Of a stretch of 64,000 nucleotides of DNA, positions 25,527-31,525 are shown one piece after another. The stretch is from JAXMAR01 sp046350295 (GTDB lineage Bacteria > Planctomycetota > Planctomycetia > Gemmatales > Gemmataceae). The translations under genes were made by a program, and so were the position numbers. The notes under the pieces were generated by a model. The model had not been told where the DNA came from. It was given only the letters and a program-made list of their open reading frames with translations, and did not search any database. Within the stretch, counting starts at the first letter, position 1. Each line of letters starts with the position of its first letter. Where the stretch lies: NCBI GenBank assembly GCA_046350295.1, contig JAXMAR010000001.1, forward strand, positions 1-64,000. The letters are read 5' to 3'.

Positions 25527-28243
25527 TCAATCAACCCACATGAACTCATTCGCCGCCAGGATCGCTGCGCGAATTGCTCCCAGGGCGCGAGCCGATCCGC
25601 CATCGGCGCCTTGCCGGCGTCGGGCTTGCCGGCGTCGCGCACGAATGCCAGGCTGGCGTCTTTCTCCGCGCGCGACGGCTCTCGGCCATAGGCCAAACGA
25701 AACGCCAGCGCAACGCGCGCTTCGGGGTCCGCAGCCGCCTTCTCGAGCCGGCGGGCGAACGCCCTGGCGGTGTTGATCGTGAAGTCGCTGTTGAGCACGA
25801 AGAGCTGCTGCTGCGGGACCGTGGTCACGCTGCGGCGATCGCTCGTGACGTTGGCGTCGGGGAAATCGAAGAGGACCATCAGCTTGTTGGCCTCGAGCCG
25901 GCTCACCTTGGCGTAGATCGTCCGCCGCGCGTTATCCGGCTGACCCAGCTCGAGCGATGGCCCACCGACCTTGGGGTCGAGCCGGCCGGAGACGGCGAGC
26001 CAGGCGTCGCGCCACGCCTCGAAGTCCAGCCGGCGCGGCGCGTAGCGCCAGAGGTACTGATTCTCCGCGTCTTTCTCCGCATTCCCCGGTTCGCTCGTGC
26101 TCGCCAGCTGATACGCCGCCGACAGCATCAGCTCGCGGTGCAGCCAGCGGATCGACCAACCTGCCTCGATGAAACGCACGGCCAGCGTATCCAGCAGCTC
26201 CGGATGCGTCGGCCGATCGCCGAGCGCGCCGAAGTTGCTCGTCGTGCCGACGATGCCCCGGCCGAAATGATAGTGCCACACCCGGTTGACCAGGACGCGC
26301 GCGGTGAGCGGGTTCTTGGCGGTCGCGATCGCGTCGGCGAGGTCGAGCCGCGTGAACCTGTCGGCGGCCGGCGCTCGCTCGGAGGGCAGGACGCGCAGAA
26401 AGCCGGCCGGCGCCAGCTCGCCGGGGCGTTCGACATTGCCGCGCACATTGACGCGCATCGCCGCCCCGCCGCCCGAGATCCCATGGGCCAGCGGCGGCGC
26501 CGGCGGAGCGTCTTTTTTCAGACGCTCGATCTCGGCCTTGCGCTCGGCATGCTCTTTCTGAGCCGACTCGCTCAGGATCCGCGGATATTCCTTGACGTCG
26601 ACAAAGAAGAGCCCCCCGGCGCCCCGGAGCGTCTTCAGGAGGTTGCTCTTCACGCCTTTTTCAGCGAGAGCCGCCTTTAGCTCGCGCTCGAGGATCTCCG
26701 TCGCCCGGCGCAGCTCGGCGGGGACTGGGACGTCATCCGTCGTCGGTTTGACCCCCGGCAGCTTCGCCATCACCGCGAGCCAGCCTTTCACCGCCGGATC
26801 CTGCTTGTCGAACTTCCCGTCCTCCAGCAGCTTGACCGCTCTTTCCACAAACAACGGCTGGAGCTTCTCCCGCTTCGCGAAGAGCGCCGGGTCCGCCGCC
26901 AGTTTATGCTCGCGCCGCACACGGATTTGCCAGGCCGTCTCCAGGTAACGTCCCGTCTGACCGACCGCTGCGGAAATGGTCGCCTGCGCCTGTTCTTTGA
27001 CCCACTGGTTGAGCTTGTCGTCCGCTTCCTTGACCTTCTTTTCCCAGGCGTTCCGCTTGTCCACCGCCGACCTCTCAGCCAGGGGCACGACGGTGAGATC
27101 CGCTCCGTTGTAAGCGGCGGCAAGCGAGTAATAGTCGCGCGTCGGAATCGGATCGTACTTGTGGTCGTGGCAGCGAGCGCAGGCGACCGTCAACCCAAGA
27201 AGGCCGCGCGACAGCGTGTCGATGCGGTCGTCCAGCTCGTCGGCGATGACCTGCTTTTCCACGGAGCCGCGGTGATACTCCTGTCCCAGGCCTTGAAAAC
27301 CGAGCCCGGCGAGCTTGACGAAGTAATCGGGCTCCGGATCCTTCGCCAGATCACCGGCGATCTGCAGTCTTAGAAACCGATCGTACGGCATGTCGCGATT
27401 GAACGCCTGCACGACCCAGTCGCGATAGCGATACGCGTGCGGCCGGCTGTTCACGAAGGCCAGCGCCTTGTCCTCCGCGTAGCGCGCGACGTCGAGCCAG
27501 TACCGGCCCCAGCGCTCGCCGTAGTGCGGCGAGGCGAGCAGCCGATCGACCACCTTCGCGAAAGCGTCGGGCGAAGCGTCTTTCAGGAAGGCGTCGATCT
27601 CCTCCGGAGTCGGCGGCAACCCGATCAGGTCGAACGTGGCCCGGCGGATGAGCGTGCGCTTGTCCGCCTTGCCCACTGGCTTGAGCTCCTTCTTCTCCAG
27701 CTCGGCCAGGATGAAATGGTCGATGTCGCGCTTCGGCCAGGCGGCGTCCTTCACCTTGGGCAGCGGATGCTTGACGGGCGGCTGAAACGCCCAGAACGCG
27801 CGGGCCTTCGCCCAGTCGATGTCCGCGCCGGCGCTCGACGGCCCCTTGCCGTCGCGCGGATCGGGGGCGCCGAGTCGGATCCACGTCTCGAAGTCCTTCA
27901 CCACCGCATCAGGCAGCTTCCCGCCCGGCGGCATCTGCACGTCTCCCTCATGGCGAAGCGCCTTGAGCAACAGACTCTCCCCCGGCTTGCCGGGCACCAG
28001 TGCGGGCCCGGTCACGCCTCCCTTGAGCAAGCCCGCCCGGCTATCGAGCGCGAGCTCCGCCTTCAGCCTGCGCTTCGCCCGCGCCTCTTCCGAATGGCAC
28101 TTGTAACAGTGCTCCGCCAGCACCGGACGGATCCGCGTCTCGAAGAATTCGACACCCTTGGCGGCGCCTTTGGGATCGGTCTGGGCGGAGGCGGACCGGC
28201 ATAGCGCGAAGCAAACCAGCGCGGAGATCGTCAAGGCTCTCAT
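25527..28243 (-). CDS. DUF1549/DUF1553 planctomycete cytochrome-type protein (PSCyt1), frameshift at 3' end
   Basis: About 905 residues from MRALTISALVCFALCRSASA (signal peptide). A heme-binding CYKCH lies at about residues 46-50 (RPVLAEHCYKCHSEEARAKR), with MPPGGKLPDAVVKDFETWIR after it. DUF1549 covers DIDHFILAELEKKELKPVGK to CARCHDHKYDPIPTRDYYSL (a second CxxCH). DUF1553 covers NPLTARVLVNRVWHYHFGRG to SVTTVPQQQLFVLNSDFTIN. At about 25565 one base is missing: the family ending AANEFMWVD followed by TGA is present in the next frame. As printed, the gene therefore fuses to DUF1501. It is presumed a periplasmic electron-transfer or structural protein. Confidence 0.88.
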
Positions 28244-28279
28244 CAGGCGGGGCTCACGGGACGAGGTCGTTTCCTTTGA

Positions 28280-28408
28280 CAATACAGCAGCGGCCTGGAT
28301 TTCGCAAAGAAAACCGGCGGCGCCGCGAACCTCTTCCCGGTCCGCCGCATCTACAAAGTGTCCGACACGCACACGGAGCAAAATCCCGGCGTCCGGCCAA
28401 CGAAGTAG
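28280..28408 (+). pseudogene. Orphan coding-like 3' fragment
   Basis: An open stretch without a start codon reads SGLDFAKKTGGAANLFPVRR, then IYKVSDTHTEQNPGVRPTK and a stop. Third codon positions are mostly G or C, as in real genes here. It looks like the end of a lost gene. I do not recognise the family. Between it and the tRNA array lies only the terminator at 28546. Confidence 0.35.
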
Positions 28409-28545
28409 AGGACATGATGACCGCCTGTCGTGATACGTACTGGTTCGAGCAAACGCCTGCGATGGCGCCGGCCGGTTATCCGGTCCGTACGCTCAACCTC
28501 CGTCTACGACTCTGACACCCGGCTTTCACCAACCGATTCAAGGCG

Positions 28546-28579
28546 AAGCCAGGTGTCGTTCGGGACCCCTGGCTTTTTT
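28546..28579 (+). terminator. Intrinsic terminator just upstream of the tRNA array
   Basis: AAGCCAGG and CCTGGCTT arms (28546-28553, 28568-28575) with a 14-nt loop and a run of six T. This is the clearest rho-independent terminator in the window. It would end a plus-strand transcript coming from 28244-28545, where I see no intact gene, so a small RNA there is possible. Confidence 0.75.
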
Positions 28580-28626
28580 CGTTTCCCGAGGAGGCAAAGC
28601 GCGTCGGAAAGGCGCCGGCAAGAAGC

Positions 28627-28699
28627 GGGATTCAGGTGTTAGCGGCAGCATGCCTGGCTCTTAACCAGCGAGGTGGCGGTTCGAGTCCGCCGAGTCCCA
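28627..28699 (+). tRNA. tRNA-Lys(CTT)
   Basis: First gene of the array. Acceptor GGGATTC pairs with GAGTCCC, discriminator A; T-arm GGCGG-TTCGAGT-CCGCC is perfect; anticodon loop CTCTTAA gives CTT. The anticodon stem has a mismatch at its outer end. CCA is not encoded, as in every gene of this array. Confidence 0.82.
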
Positions 28700-28700
28700 C

Positions 28701-28800
28701 TGCAACGAAAAGGTGTCTGACCCCTCGGAGAGCGCCAAGACCCCGAAAAAAAGCCGGCAATTCTGAAGCGACTGAAGGGGTCGGACACCTTTTCGTTGCA
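28701..28800. repeat. GGTGTCTGACCCC palindromic element, copy 1
   Basis: A 100-bp element with 25-bp inverted ends (28701-28725, 28776-28800; one mismatch), starting GCAACGAAAAGGTGTCTGAC. It fills the gap between tRNA-Lys and tRNA-Pro almost exactly. Related copies are at 29031 and 31237, and a fragment lies near 33612. No ORF is present. Confidence 0.88.
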
Positions 28801-28806
28801 AGCGAT

Positions 28807-28880
28807 CTGGGTGTAGGAAAGCGGTCGAATCCGCCGGCCTCGGACGCCGGAGAACGCTGGTTCGAATCCAGCCGCCCAGA
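28807..28880 (+). tRNA. tRNA-Pro(CGG)
   Basis: Acceptor CTGGGTG with CGCCCAG (one G-U pair), T-arm GCTGG-TTCGAAT-CCAGC, anticodon stem CCGGC/GCCGG, loop CTCGGAC, anticodon CGG. 74 nt, discriminator A. Confidence 0.88.
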
Positions 28881-28882
28881 CT

Positions 28883-28933
28883 TCCTCTCCCCTCTCCCCT
28901 TCCGATAAGGGGAGAGGGGCCGGGGGTGAGGGG
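28883..28933. repeat. Dispersed CTCTCCCC/GGGGAGAG repeat, copy 2
   Basis: CTCTCCCCTT-CCGAT-AAGGGGAGAG hairpin followed by GGGGGTGAGGGG, between tRNA-Pro and the Leu(CAG)-type tRNA. Same family as 4776. Confidence 0.75.
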
Positions 28934-28944
28934 TTTCCAAGAAC

Positions 28945-29018
28945 GGCCCGGTAGGCAACCGGAAGACCACCCTCGCTCAGAACGAGGGATGCTGGGGGTT
29001 CGAATCCCCCCTGGGCCA
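28945..29018 (+). tRNA. tRNA with CAG anticodon (Leu-type) and short variable loop
   Basis: Acceptor GGCCCGG with CTGGGCC, T-arm GGGGG-TTCGAAT-CCCCC, anticodon stem CCTCG/CGAGG, loop CTCAGAA, so anticodon CAG (leucine codon CUG). Leucine tRNAs normally carry a long variable arm; this one has a short class-I loop, and only about two pairs form in the D-stem. It is either a non-canonical tRNA or one charged with another amino acid. Confidence 0.7.
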
Positions 29019-29030
29019 CTGACGCCCTGG

Positions 29031-29126
29031 CGAAAAAAAAGTGTCTGACCCCTTCGGGCAGCGCCCTTTTTTCCGAACACGAACGGAGGTTCAAAGCGCC
29101 GGAGGGGGTCAGACACTTTTTTTTCG
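29031..29126. repeat. GTGTCTGACCCC palindromic element, copy 2
   Basis: Perfect 22-bp arms (29031-29052, 29105-29126), CGAAAAAAAAGTGTCTGACC inward. It is flanked by a 10-bp direct repeat CGCCCTGGCG (29023-29032 and 29125-29134). The right copy runs into the first nine bases of the tRNA-Glu gene, as if an insertion had duplicated the tRNA's 5' edge. Confidence 0.85.
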
Positions 29127-29200
29127 CCCTGGCGGACCAGTCCGGAGTGGTCGCCACGCTCTCACCGTGGAGATCAGGGGTTCAAATCCCCTCCAGGGTA
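29126..29200 (+). tRNA. tRNA-Glu(CTC)
   Basis: Acceptor GCCCTGG with CCAGGGT (G-U at the end), D-stem GACCA/TGGTC, anticodon stem CCACG/CGTGG, loop CTCTCAC, anticodon CTC, T-arm AGGGG-TTCAAAT-CCCCT, discriminator A. Confidence 0.88.
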
Positions 29201-29206
29201 CTGCAT

Positions 29207-29287
29207 GTGTCGGCTGGGCATCGGCGAGCCCAAGTGGCTGTAACCCACCCGCGTTTTGCTGTGCAGGTTCAACTCCTGCCCGACACG
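29207..29287 (+). tRNA. tRNA-Tyr(GTA)
   Basis: Acceptor GTGTCGG with CCGACAC, anticodon loop CTGTAAC (GTA), long variable arm CCGCGTTTTGCTGT as expected for bacterial Tyr tRNA, T-arm GCAGG-TTCAACT-CCTGC. It begins six bases after tRNA-Glu. Confidence 0.87.
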
Positions 29288-29294
29288 CTGACAT

Positions 29295-29375
29295 GACCAG
29301 GTGGTGGAATGGCAGACACGCGGCCTTGAGGTGGCCGTGCCCATCGGCGTGAGGGTTCAAGTCCCTCCCTGGTCA
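29295..29375 (+). tRNA. tRNA-Leu(GAG)
   Basis: Acceptor GACCAGG with CCTGGTC, anticodon stem CGGCC/GGCCG, loop TTGAGGT (GAG), class-II variable arm TGCCCATCGGCGT, T-arm GAGGG-TTCAAGT-CCCTC, discriminator A. Confidence 0.88.
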
Positions 29376-29401
29376 CTGATTCGGCGGAGGGGCCACAGAT
29401 G

Positions 29402-29462
29402 TTTCTCGCAGAGGCGCGAAGAGCGCAGAGAGTCTTTGCGGACTTTGCGCCTCTGCGAGAAA
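29402..29462. repeat. TTTCTCGCAGAGGCGC palindromic element
   Basis: Arms 29402-29421 and 29443-29462, 20 bp with one mismatch (TTTCTCGCAGAGGCGCGAAG). The same CTTTGC...GCGAGAA wording appears in the leader of the helicase gene near 2740. Confidence 0.75.
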
Positions 29463-29474
29463 TAGTGAAAACAT

Positions 29475-29543
29475 CGCGGGGGCGCCGGCGCGCAGGTGGT
29501 CCTCTGAAGGCCGCCCCGCAGGGTTCGATTCCCTGACCCGCTA
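29475..29543 (+). tRNA. tRNA-Gln(CTG), short D-arm
   Basis: Anticodon loop CTCTGAA (CTG), stem TGGTC/GGCCG with two G-U pairs, T-arm CAGGG-TTCGATT-CCCTG. The 5' acceptor fits imperfectly and the D-arm is only about a GCGC/GCGC stem, making the gene about 69 nt. The neighbouring Gln gene has the same short D-arm, so this is a shared trait. Confidence 0.68.
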
Positions 29544-29572
29544 CTACGTAACTCGGCGTGCGAGGTACGCAG

Positions 29573-29661
29573 GTAGGCCCCGCGAGCCGAGCGGGGCCGG
29601 ACGTCGAAGTGACGGTTTCGCGAGCGTTCATGCCAGGTCCGGCTCGGCTCGCCGGACCTAC
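29573..29661. repeat. Paired AGGTCCGGC-type palindromes
   Basis: Two palindromes (GGCCCCGCGAGCCGAGCGGG and GGTCCGGCTCGGCTCGCCGG), about 30 bp each and inverted to each other, separated by 32 bp. Same family as 17291. Confidence 0.7.
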
Positions 29662-29674
29662 TGCGGATTTAGGC

Positions 29675-29742
29675 CGCGGGTGTGCTGGAACACAGGTGGG
29701 TCTTTGAAGCCCGCCGCCAGGGTTCGATTCCCTGACCCGCCA
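29675..29742 (+). tRNA. tRNA-Gln(TTG), short D-arm
   Basis: Anticodon loop CTTTGAA (TTG), stem TGGGT/GCCCG, T-arm CAGGG-TTCGATT-CCCTG, acceptor CGCGGGT with ACCCGCC (first pair C-C mismatched), discriminator A. D-arm is a minimal GTG/CAC hairpin, total about 68 nt. Confidence 0.7.
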
Positions 29743-29745
29743 TTC

Positions 29746-29814
29746 GTCAGAAGTCAGAGGTCAGAAGTCAGAGGTCAGAAGTCAGAGGTCAGAAGTCAGA
29801 GGTCAGAAGTCAGA
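29746..29814. repeat. 14-bp tandem repeat GTCAGAAGTCAGAG, 4.9 copies
   Basis: Four full and one nearly full identical 14-mers directly after tRNA-Gln(TTG). A reverse-complement-related 14-bp array lies on the other side of the next tRNA (29948). No unique spacers, so not a CRISPR. Confidence 0.92.
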
Positions 29815-29825
29815 CGGGTCGGCAT

Positions 29826-29897
29826 ACCTCGGTGGTGAAACGGACATCATGGCTCCCTCCGAAGGAGCAGGTCCAGGTTCGATTCCTGGCCGGGGTA
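29826..29897 (+). tRNA. tRNA-Arg(CCG)
   Basis: Acceptor ACCTCGG with CCGGGGT, anticodon stem GCTCC/GGAGC, loop CTCCGAA (CCG), T-arm CCAGG-TTCGATT-CCTGG, discriminator A. Confidence 0.87.
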
Positions 29898-29947
29898 ATG
29901 GAAAATGCAGAATGAAGAATGCAGAATTGGGAAGGAAGCTGACTTCT

Positions 29948-29996
29948 GACTTCTGCATTCTGACTTCTGCATTCTGACTTCTGCATTCTGACTTCC
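29948..29996. repeat. 14-bp tandem repeat GACTTCTGCATTCT, 3.4 copies
   Basis: Period 14, same as the array at 29746; its reverse complement AGAATGCAGAAGTC matches a rotation of that unit (AGAGGTCAGAAGTC) at 11 of 14 positions. Upstream GAATGCAGAAT-type pieces (29905-29930) can fold back on it. Confidence 0.88.
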
Positions 29997-29999
29997 CAT

Positions 30000-30070
30000 A
30001 TTCCCGGGGTGTGGCGGAGGCACACGACCCTGCGAAGGTCGAGGGTGAGGTTCGACTCCTCACGGGAATA
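30000..30070 (+). tRNA. tRNA-Arg(GCG)
   Basis: Acceptor ATTCCCG with CGGGAAT, D-stem GTGT/ACAC, anticodon stem CGACC/GGTCG, loop CTGCGAA (GCG), T-arm TGAGG-TTCGACT-CCTCA. Bacteria normally read CGU/CGC with an ACG (inosine) tRNA, so a GCG anticodon is unusual. Confidence 0.83.
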
Positions 30071-30072
30071 CT

Positions 30073-30146
30073 GTGGCCGAACCCAAAGCGGCAGCGGGAG
30101 CCGGCTGTGACCCGGCGTTGTGTGGGTTCGACTCCCACCGGCCACC
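30073..30146 (+). tRNA. tRNA-His(GTG), no encoded G-1
   Basis: Acceptor GTGGCCG with CGGCCAC, D-stem CCC/GGG, anticodon stem GCCGG/CCGGC, loop CTGTGAC (GTG), T-arm GTGGG-TTCGACT-CCCAC, discriminator C. The base before position 1 is T, so the G-1 identity base is not encoded. Two bases separate it from tRNA-Arg. Confidence 0.87.
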
Positions 30147-30154
30147 CTTTGGAA

Positions 30155-30220
30155 TGCAGAGGTCAGAAGGCAGAACTCGGAGGGCCGAAGTCGAAGGTCG
30201 GAAGTCGAGGTCAAGGTGAT
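30155..30220. repeat. Degenerate copy of the 14-bp repeat
   Basis: GCAGAGGTCAGAAGGCAGAA and following GAAGTCGAAGGTCGGAAGTC are decayed versions of the 29746 unit, between tRNA-His and tRNA-Thr. Confidence 0.6.
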
Positions 30221-30229
30221 GAGGAAAAT

Positions 30230-30302
30230 GCCGGCGATGCTCGACGGGTGGAGCGCCGCTCTCGTAAGGCGGACCAAGTGGGTTCGAGTCCCACCGCTGG
30301 CT
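30230..30302 (+). tRNA. tRNA-Thr(CGT)
   Basis: Acceptor GCCGGCG with CGCTGGC, D-stem GCTC/GAGC, anticodon loop CTCGTAA (CGT), stem CCGCT/GGCGG, T-arm GTGGG-TTCGAGT-CCCAC, discriminator T. Confidence 0.87.
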
Positions 30303-30307
30303 TTGTT

Positions 30308-30379
30308 GACGCCGGGGCCGGACGGCCAGGCGGTCGGCTGCAAACCGATCTCAAGCAGGTTCGACTCCTGCCGGCGTCT
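30308..30379 (+). tRNA. tRNA-Cys(GCA)
   Basis: Acceptor GACGCCG with CGGCGTC, anticodon loop CTGCAAA (GCA), stem GTCGG/CCGAT, T-arm GCAGG-TTCGACT-CCTGC, discriminator T as required for Cys. Confidence 0.9.
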
Positions 30380-30382
30380 TTC

Positions 30383-30433
30383 GCCTCTCCCCTCTCCCTC
30401 TCTGACAGGGGAGAGCGGTTGGGGGTGAGGGGG
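30383..30433. repeat. Dispersed CTCTCCC repeat, copy 3
   Basis: CTCTCCCTC-TCTGAC-AGGGGAGAG hairpin followed by GGGGGTGAGGGGG, between tRNA-Cys and tRNA-Phe. Confidence 0.72.
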
Positions 30434-30447
30434 TTGTAAAGTTACAT

Positions 30448-30520
30448 TCCGGTGTAGCTCAGTCGGTAGAGCGTCTCCCTGAAGAGGAGAAGGCCACTGG
30501 TTCGACTCCAGTCGCCGGAA
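30448..30520 (+). tRNA. tRNA-Phe(GAA)
   Basis: The most canonical gene of the array: acceptor TCCGGTG with CGCCGGA, D-arm GCTCAGTCGGTAGAGC, anticodon stem TCTCC/GGAGA, loop CTGAAGA (GAA), T-arm ACTGG-TTCGACT-CCAGT, discriminator A. Confidence 0.95.
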
Positions 30521-30527
30521 CTGACAA

Positions 30528-30602
30528 AGGCGAGCCAGGCGGCGTAAGCCCAGGTGGAGCGGCGACCGAGCGCCTCGGGGGCTTACGCCGCCCGGCTCGC
30601 CT
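30528..30602. repeat. GGCGAGCC...GGCGTAAGCC palindromic element
   Basis: Arms 30528-30550 and 30580-30602, 23 bp with one mismatch, between tRNA-Phe and tRNA-Gly. A decayed relative is at 36220. Confidence 0.8.
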
Positions 30603-30613
30603 GTCGCAATCGC

Positions 30614-30684
30614 GCGGCCATGATGTAGCGGAAGCCTGCTACCTTGCCATGGTAGACGTGCGGGTTCGACTCCCGCTGGCCGCT
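30614..30684 (+). tRNA. tRNA-Gly(GCC)
   Basis: Acceptor GCGGCCA with TGGCCGC, anticodon stem CTACC/GGTAG, loop TTGCCAT (GCC), T-arm GCGGG-TTCGACT-CCCGC, discriminator T. The D-stem is weak. Confidence 0.85.
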
Positions 30685-30700
30685 CTGTTGGTGTCAAGAC

Positions 30701-30770
30701 AAGGACGTGCTCCTGGGAGAGCAGTCAAGCTCCAACCTTGACGCAGAGGGTTCGACTCCTTCCGTCCTTG
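30701..30770 (+). tRNA. tRNA-Trp(CCA)
   Basis: Acceptor AAGGACG with CGTCCTT, anticodon stem TCAAG/CTTGA, loop CTCCAAC (CCA), T-arm GAGGG-TTCGACT-CCTTC (one G-U), discriminator G typical of Trp. D-arm is a short CTC/GAG hairpin. Confidence 0.85.
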
Positions 30771-30780
30771 CTGCTGGTTT

Positions 30781-30864
30781 CGACGAAGCGGGGACTGTCC
30801 CTCTCCCGGCCGCAATACGCCGGTCTTCTGCCGGTTTTCGAAGGGACTGTCCCCGCTTTGTCGC
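30781..30864. repeat. AAGCGGGGACTGTCCC palindromic element
   Basis: Inverted ends GACGAAGCGGGGACTGTCCC and its near-complement, 84 bp overall with an inner GCCGG...CCGGT hairpin, between tRNA-Trp and tRNA-Asp. Confidence 0.8.
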
Positions 30865-30867
30865 AAC

Positions 30868-30939
30868 GCCCTGTGACGCAGCGGGTGTGGCGACCTGTTT
30901 GTCGAACAGGCGAGACGGGTTCGAGTCCCGTACAGGGCG
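30868..30939 (+). tRNA. tRNA-Asp(GTC)
   Basis: Acceptor GCCCTGT with ACAGGGC, anticodon stem CCTGT/ACAGG, loop TTGTCGA (GTC), T-arm ACGGG-TTCGAGT-CCCGT, discriminator G as usual for Asp. Confidence 0.9.
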
Positions 30940-30943
30940 CTTT

Positions 30944-31015
30944 CGGGCCGAGGCCGAGCGGCGCGGCGACCGTCTGATACGCGGTAGAAGGCAGGTTCGA
31001 CTCCTGCCGGCCCGA
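30944..31015 (+). tRNA. tRNA-Ile(GAT)
   Basis: Acceptor CGGGCCG with CGGCCCG, anticodon stem ACCGT/GCGGT, loop CTGATAC (GAT), T-arm GCAGG-TTCGACT-CCTGC, discriminator A. Starts four bases after tRNA-Asp. Confidence 0.87.
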
Positions 31016-31025
31016 TTGAGTCTGT

Positions 31026-31072
31026 CTCCCTCTCCCCTTCCCATAAGGGGAGAGGGTTGGGGTGAGGGGTTT
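31026..31072. repeat. Dispersed CTCTCCCC/GGGGAGAG repeat, copy 4
   Basis: CTCTCCCCTT-CCCAT-AAGGGGAGAG hairpin followed by GGGGTGAGGGG, between tRNA-Ile and tRNA-Val. Confidence 0.75.
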
Positions 31073-31087
31073 TCGTTGAAAGTCTTT

Positions 31088-31160
31088 ACTCCCGTGGCCC
31101 AGCGGCAACGGCAGCTCCCTTACAAGGAGACGATCGCAGGTTCGAGTCCTGCCGGGAGTA
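31088..31160 (+). tRNA. tRNA-Val(TAC)
   Basis: Acceptor ACTCCCG with CGGGAGT, D-stem GCC/GGC, anticodon loop CTTACAA (TAC) on a CTCC/GGAG stem, T-arm GCAGG-TTCGAGT-CCTGC, discriminator A. Confidence 0.87.
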
Positions 31161-31161
31161 C

Positions 31162-31236
31162 TGCGGAGTGGACTGGAGCGGTTTCCAGCACGGTCTCATA
31201 CGCCGTCCGACGCCGGTTCGAATCCGGCCTCCGCAA
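31162..31236 (+). tRNA. tRNA-Met(CAT), elongator type
   Basis: Acceptor TGCGGAG with CTCCGCA, anticodon stem ACGGT/GCCGT, loop CTCATAC (CAT), T-arm GCCGG-TTCGAAT-CCGGC. A paired position 1-72 and no GGG/CCC anticodon stem argue against an initiator. A lysidine-modified Ile tRNA is possible. One base separates it from tRNA-Val. Confidence 0.85.
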
Positions 31237-31342
31237 CTTTGCCACGAAAAGGTGTCTGACCCCTTCGGGCAGCGCCAGGACCCCGAAACAATTCAGCGAA
31301 TCGGAAGCGACTGAGGGGGTCAGACACCTTTTCGTGGCAAAG
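31237..31342. repeat. GGTGTCTGACCCC palindromic element, copy 3
   Basis: Perfect 27-bp arms (31237-31263, 31316-31342), beginning at the base after tRNA-Met. The inner sequence CTTCGGGCAGCGCC is shared with copy 2, and ACCCCGAAA with copy 1. Confidence 0.9.
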
Positions 31343-31349
31343 ACGTCCT

Positions 31350-31422
31350 GGGGACGCATGTGCCGAGGGGGCGAGTCTGTCTTGCAAACAGACTGTGATG
31401 GGTTCGACTCCCATCGTCTCCA
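31350..31422 (+). tRNA. tRNA-Ala(TGC)
   Basis: Last gene of the array. Acceptor GGGGACG with CGTCTCC (one G-U), anticodon stem TCTGT/ACAGA, loop CTTGCAA (TGC), T-arm ATGGG-TTCGACT-CCCAT, discriminator A. Confidence 0.88.
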
Positions 31423-31525
31423 TTGAGAGTGCGCGGACAAGCGCCGCTCCGGAAGAGCGCATTTGCCTTCTTGCTGATCCGCGCTCATCCGTGTGATCCG
31501 CGGCAAGCTGTTTTCGGGACGCCGC

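Noticed and set aside
28300..28580. tmRNA or other large stable RNA before the tRNA array
   Set aside because: A GGTTCGA-like string occurs but no acceptor stem, pseudoknots or tag frame could be found.
29746..29996. Possible CRISPR array
   Set aside because: Repeats are 14 bp, head-to-tail without unique spacers, and no cas genes are present.
31162..31236. Initiator tRNA-fMet
   Set aside because: Position 1 pairs with 72 and the anticodon stem lacks the three G-C pairs of initiators.
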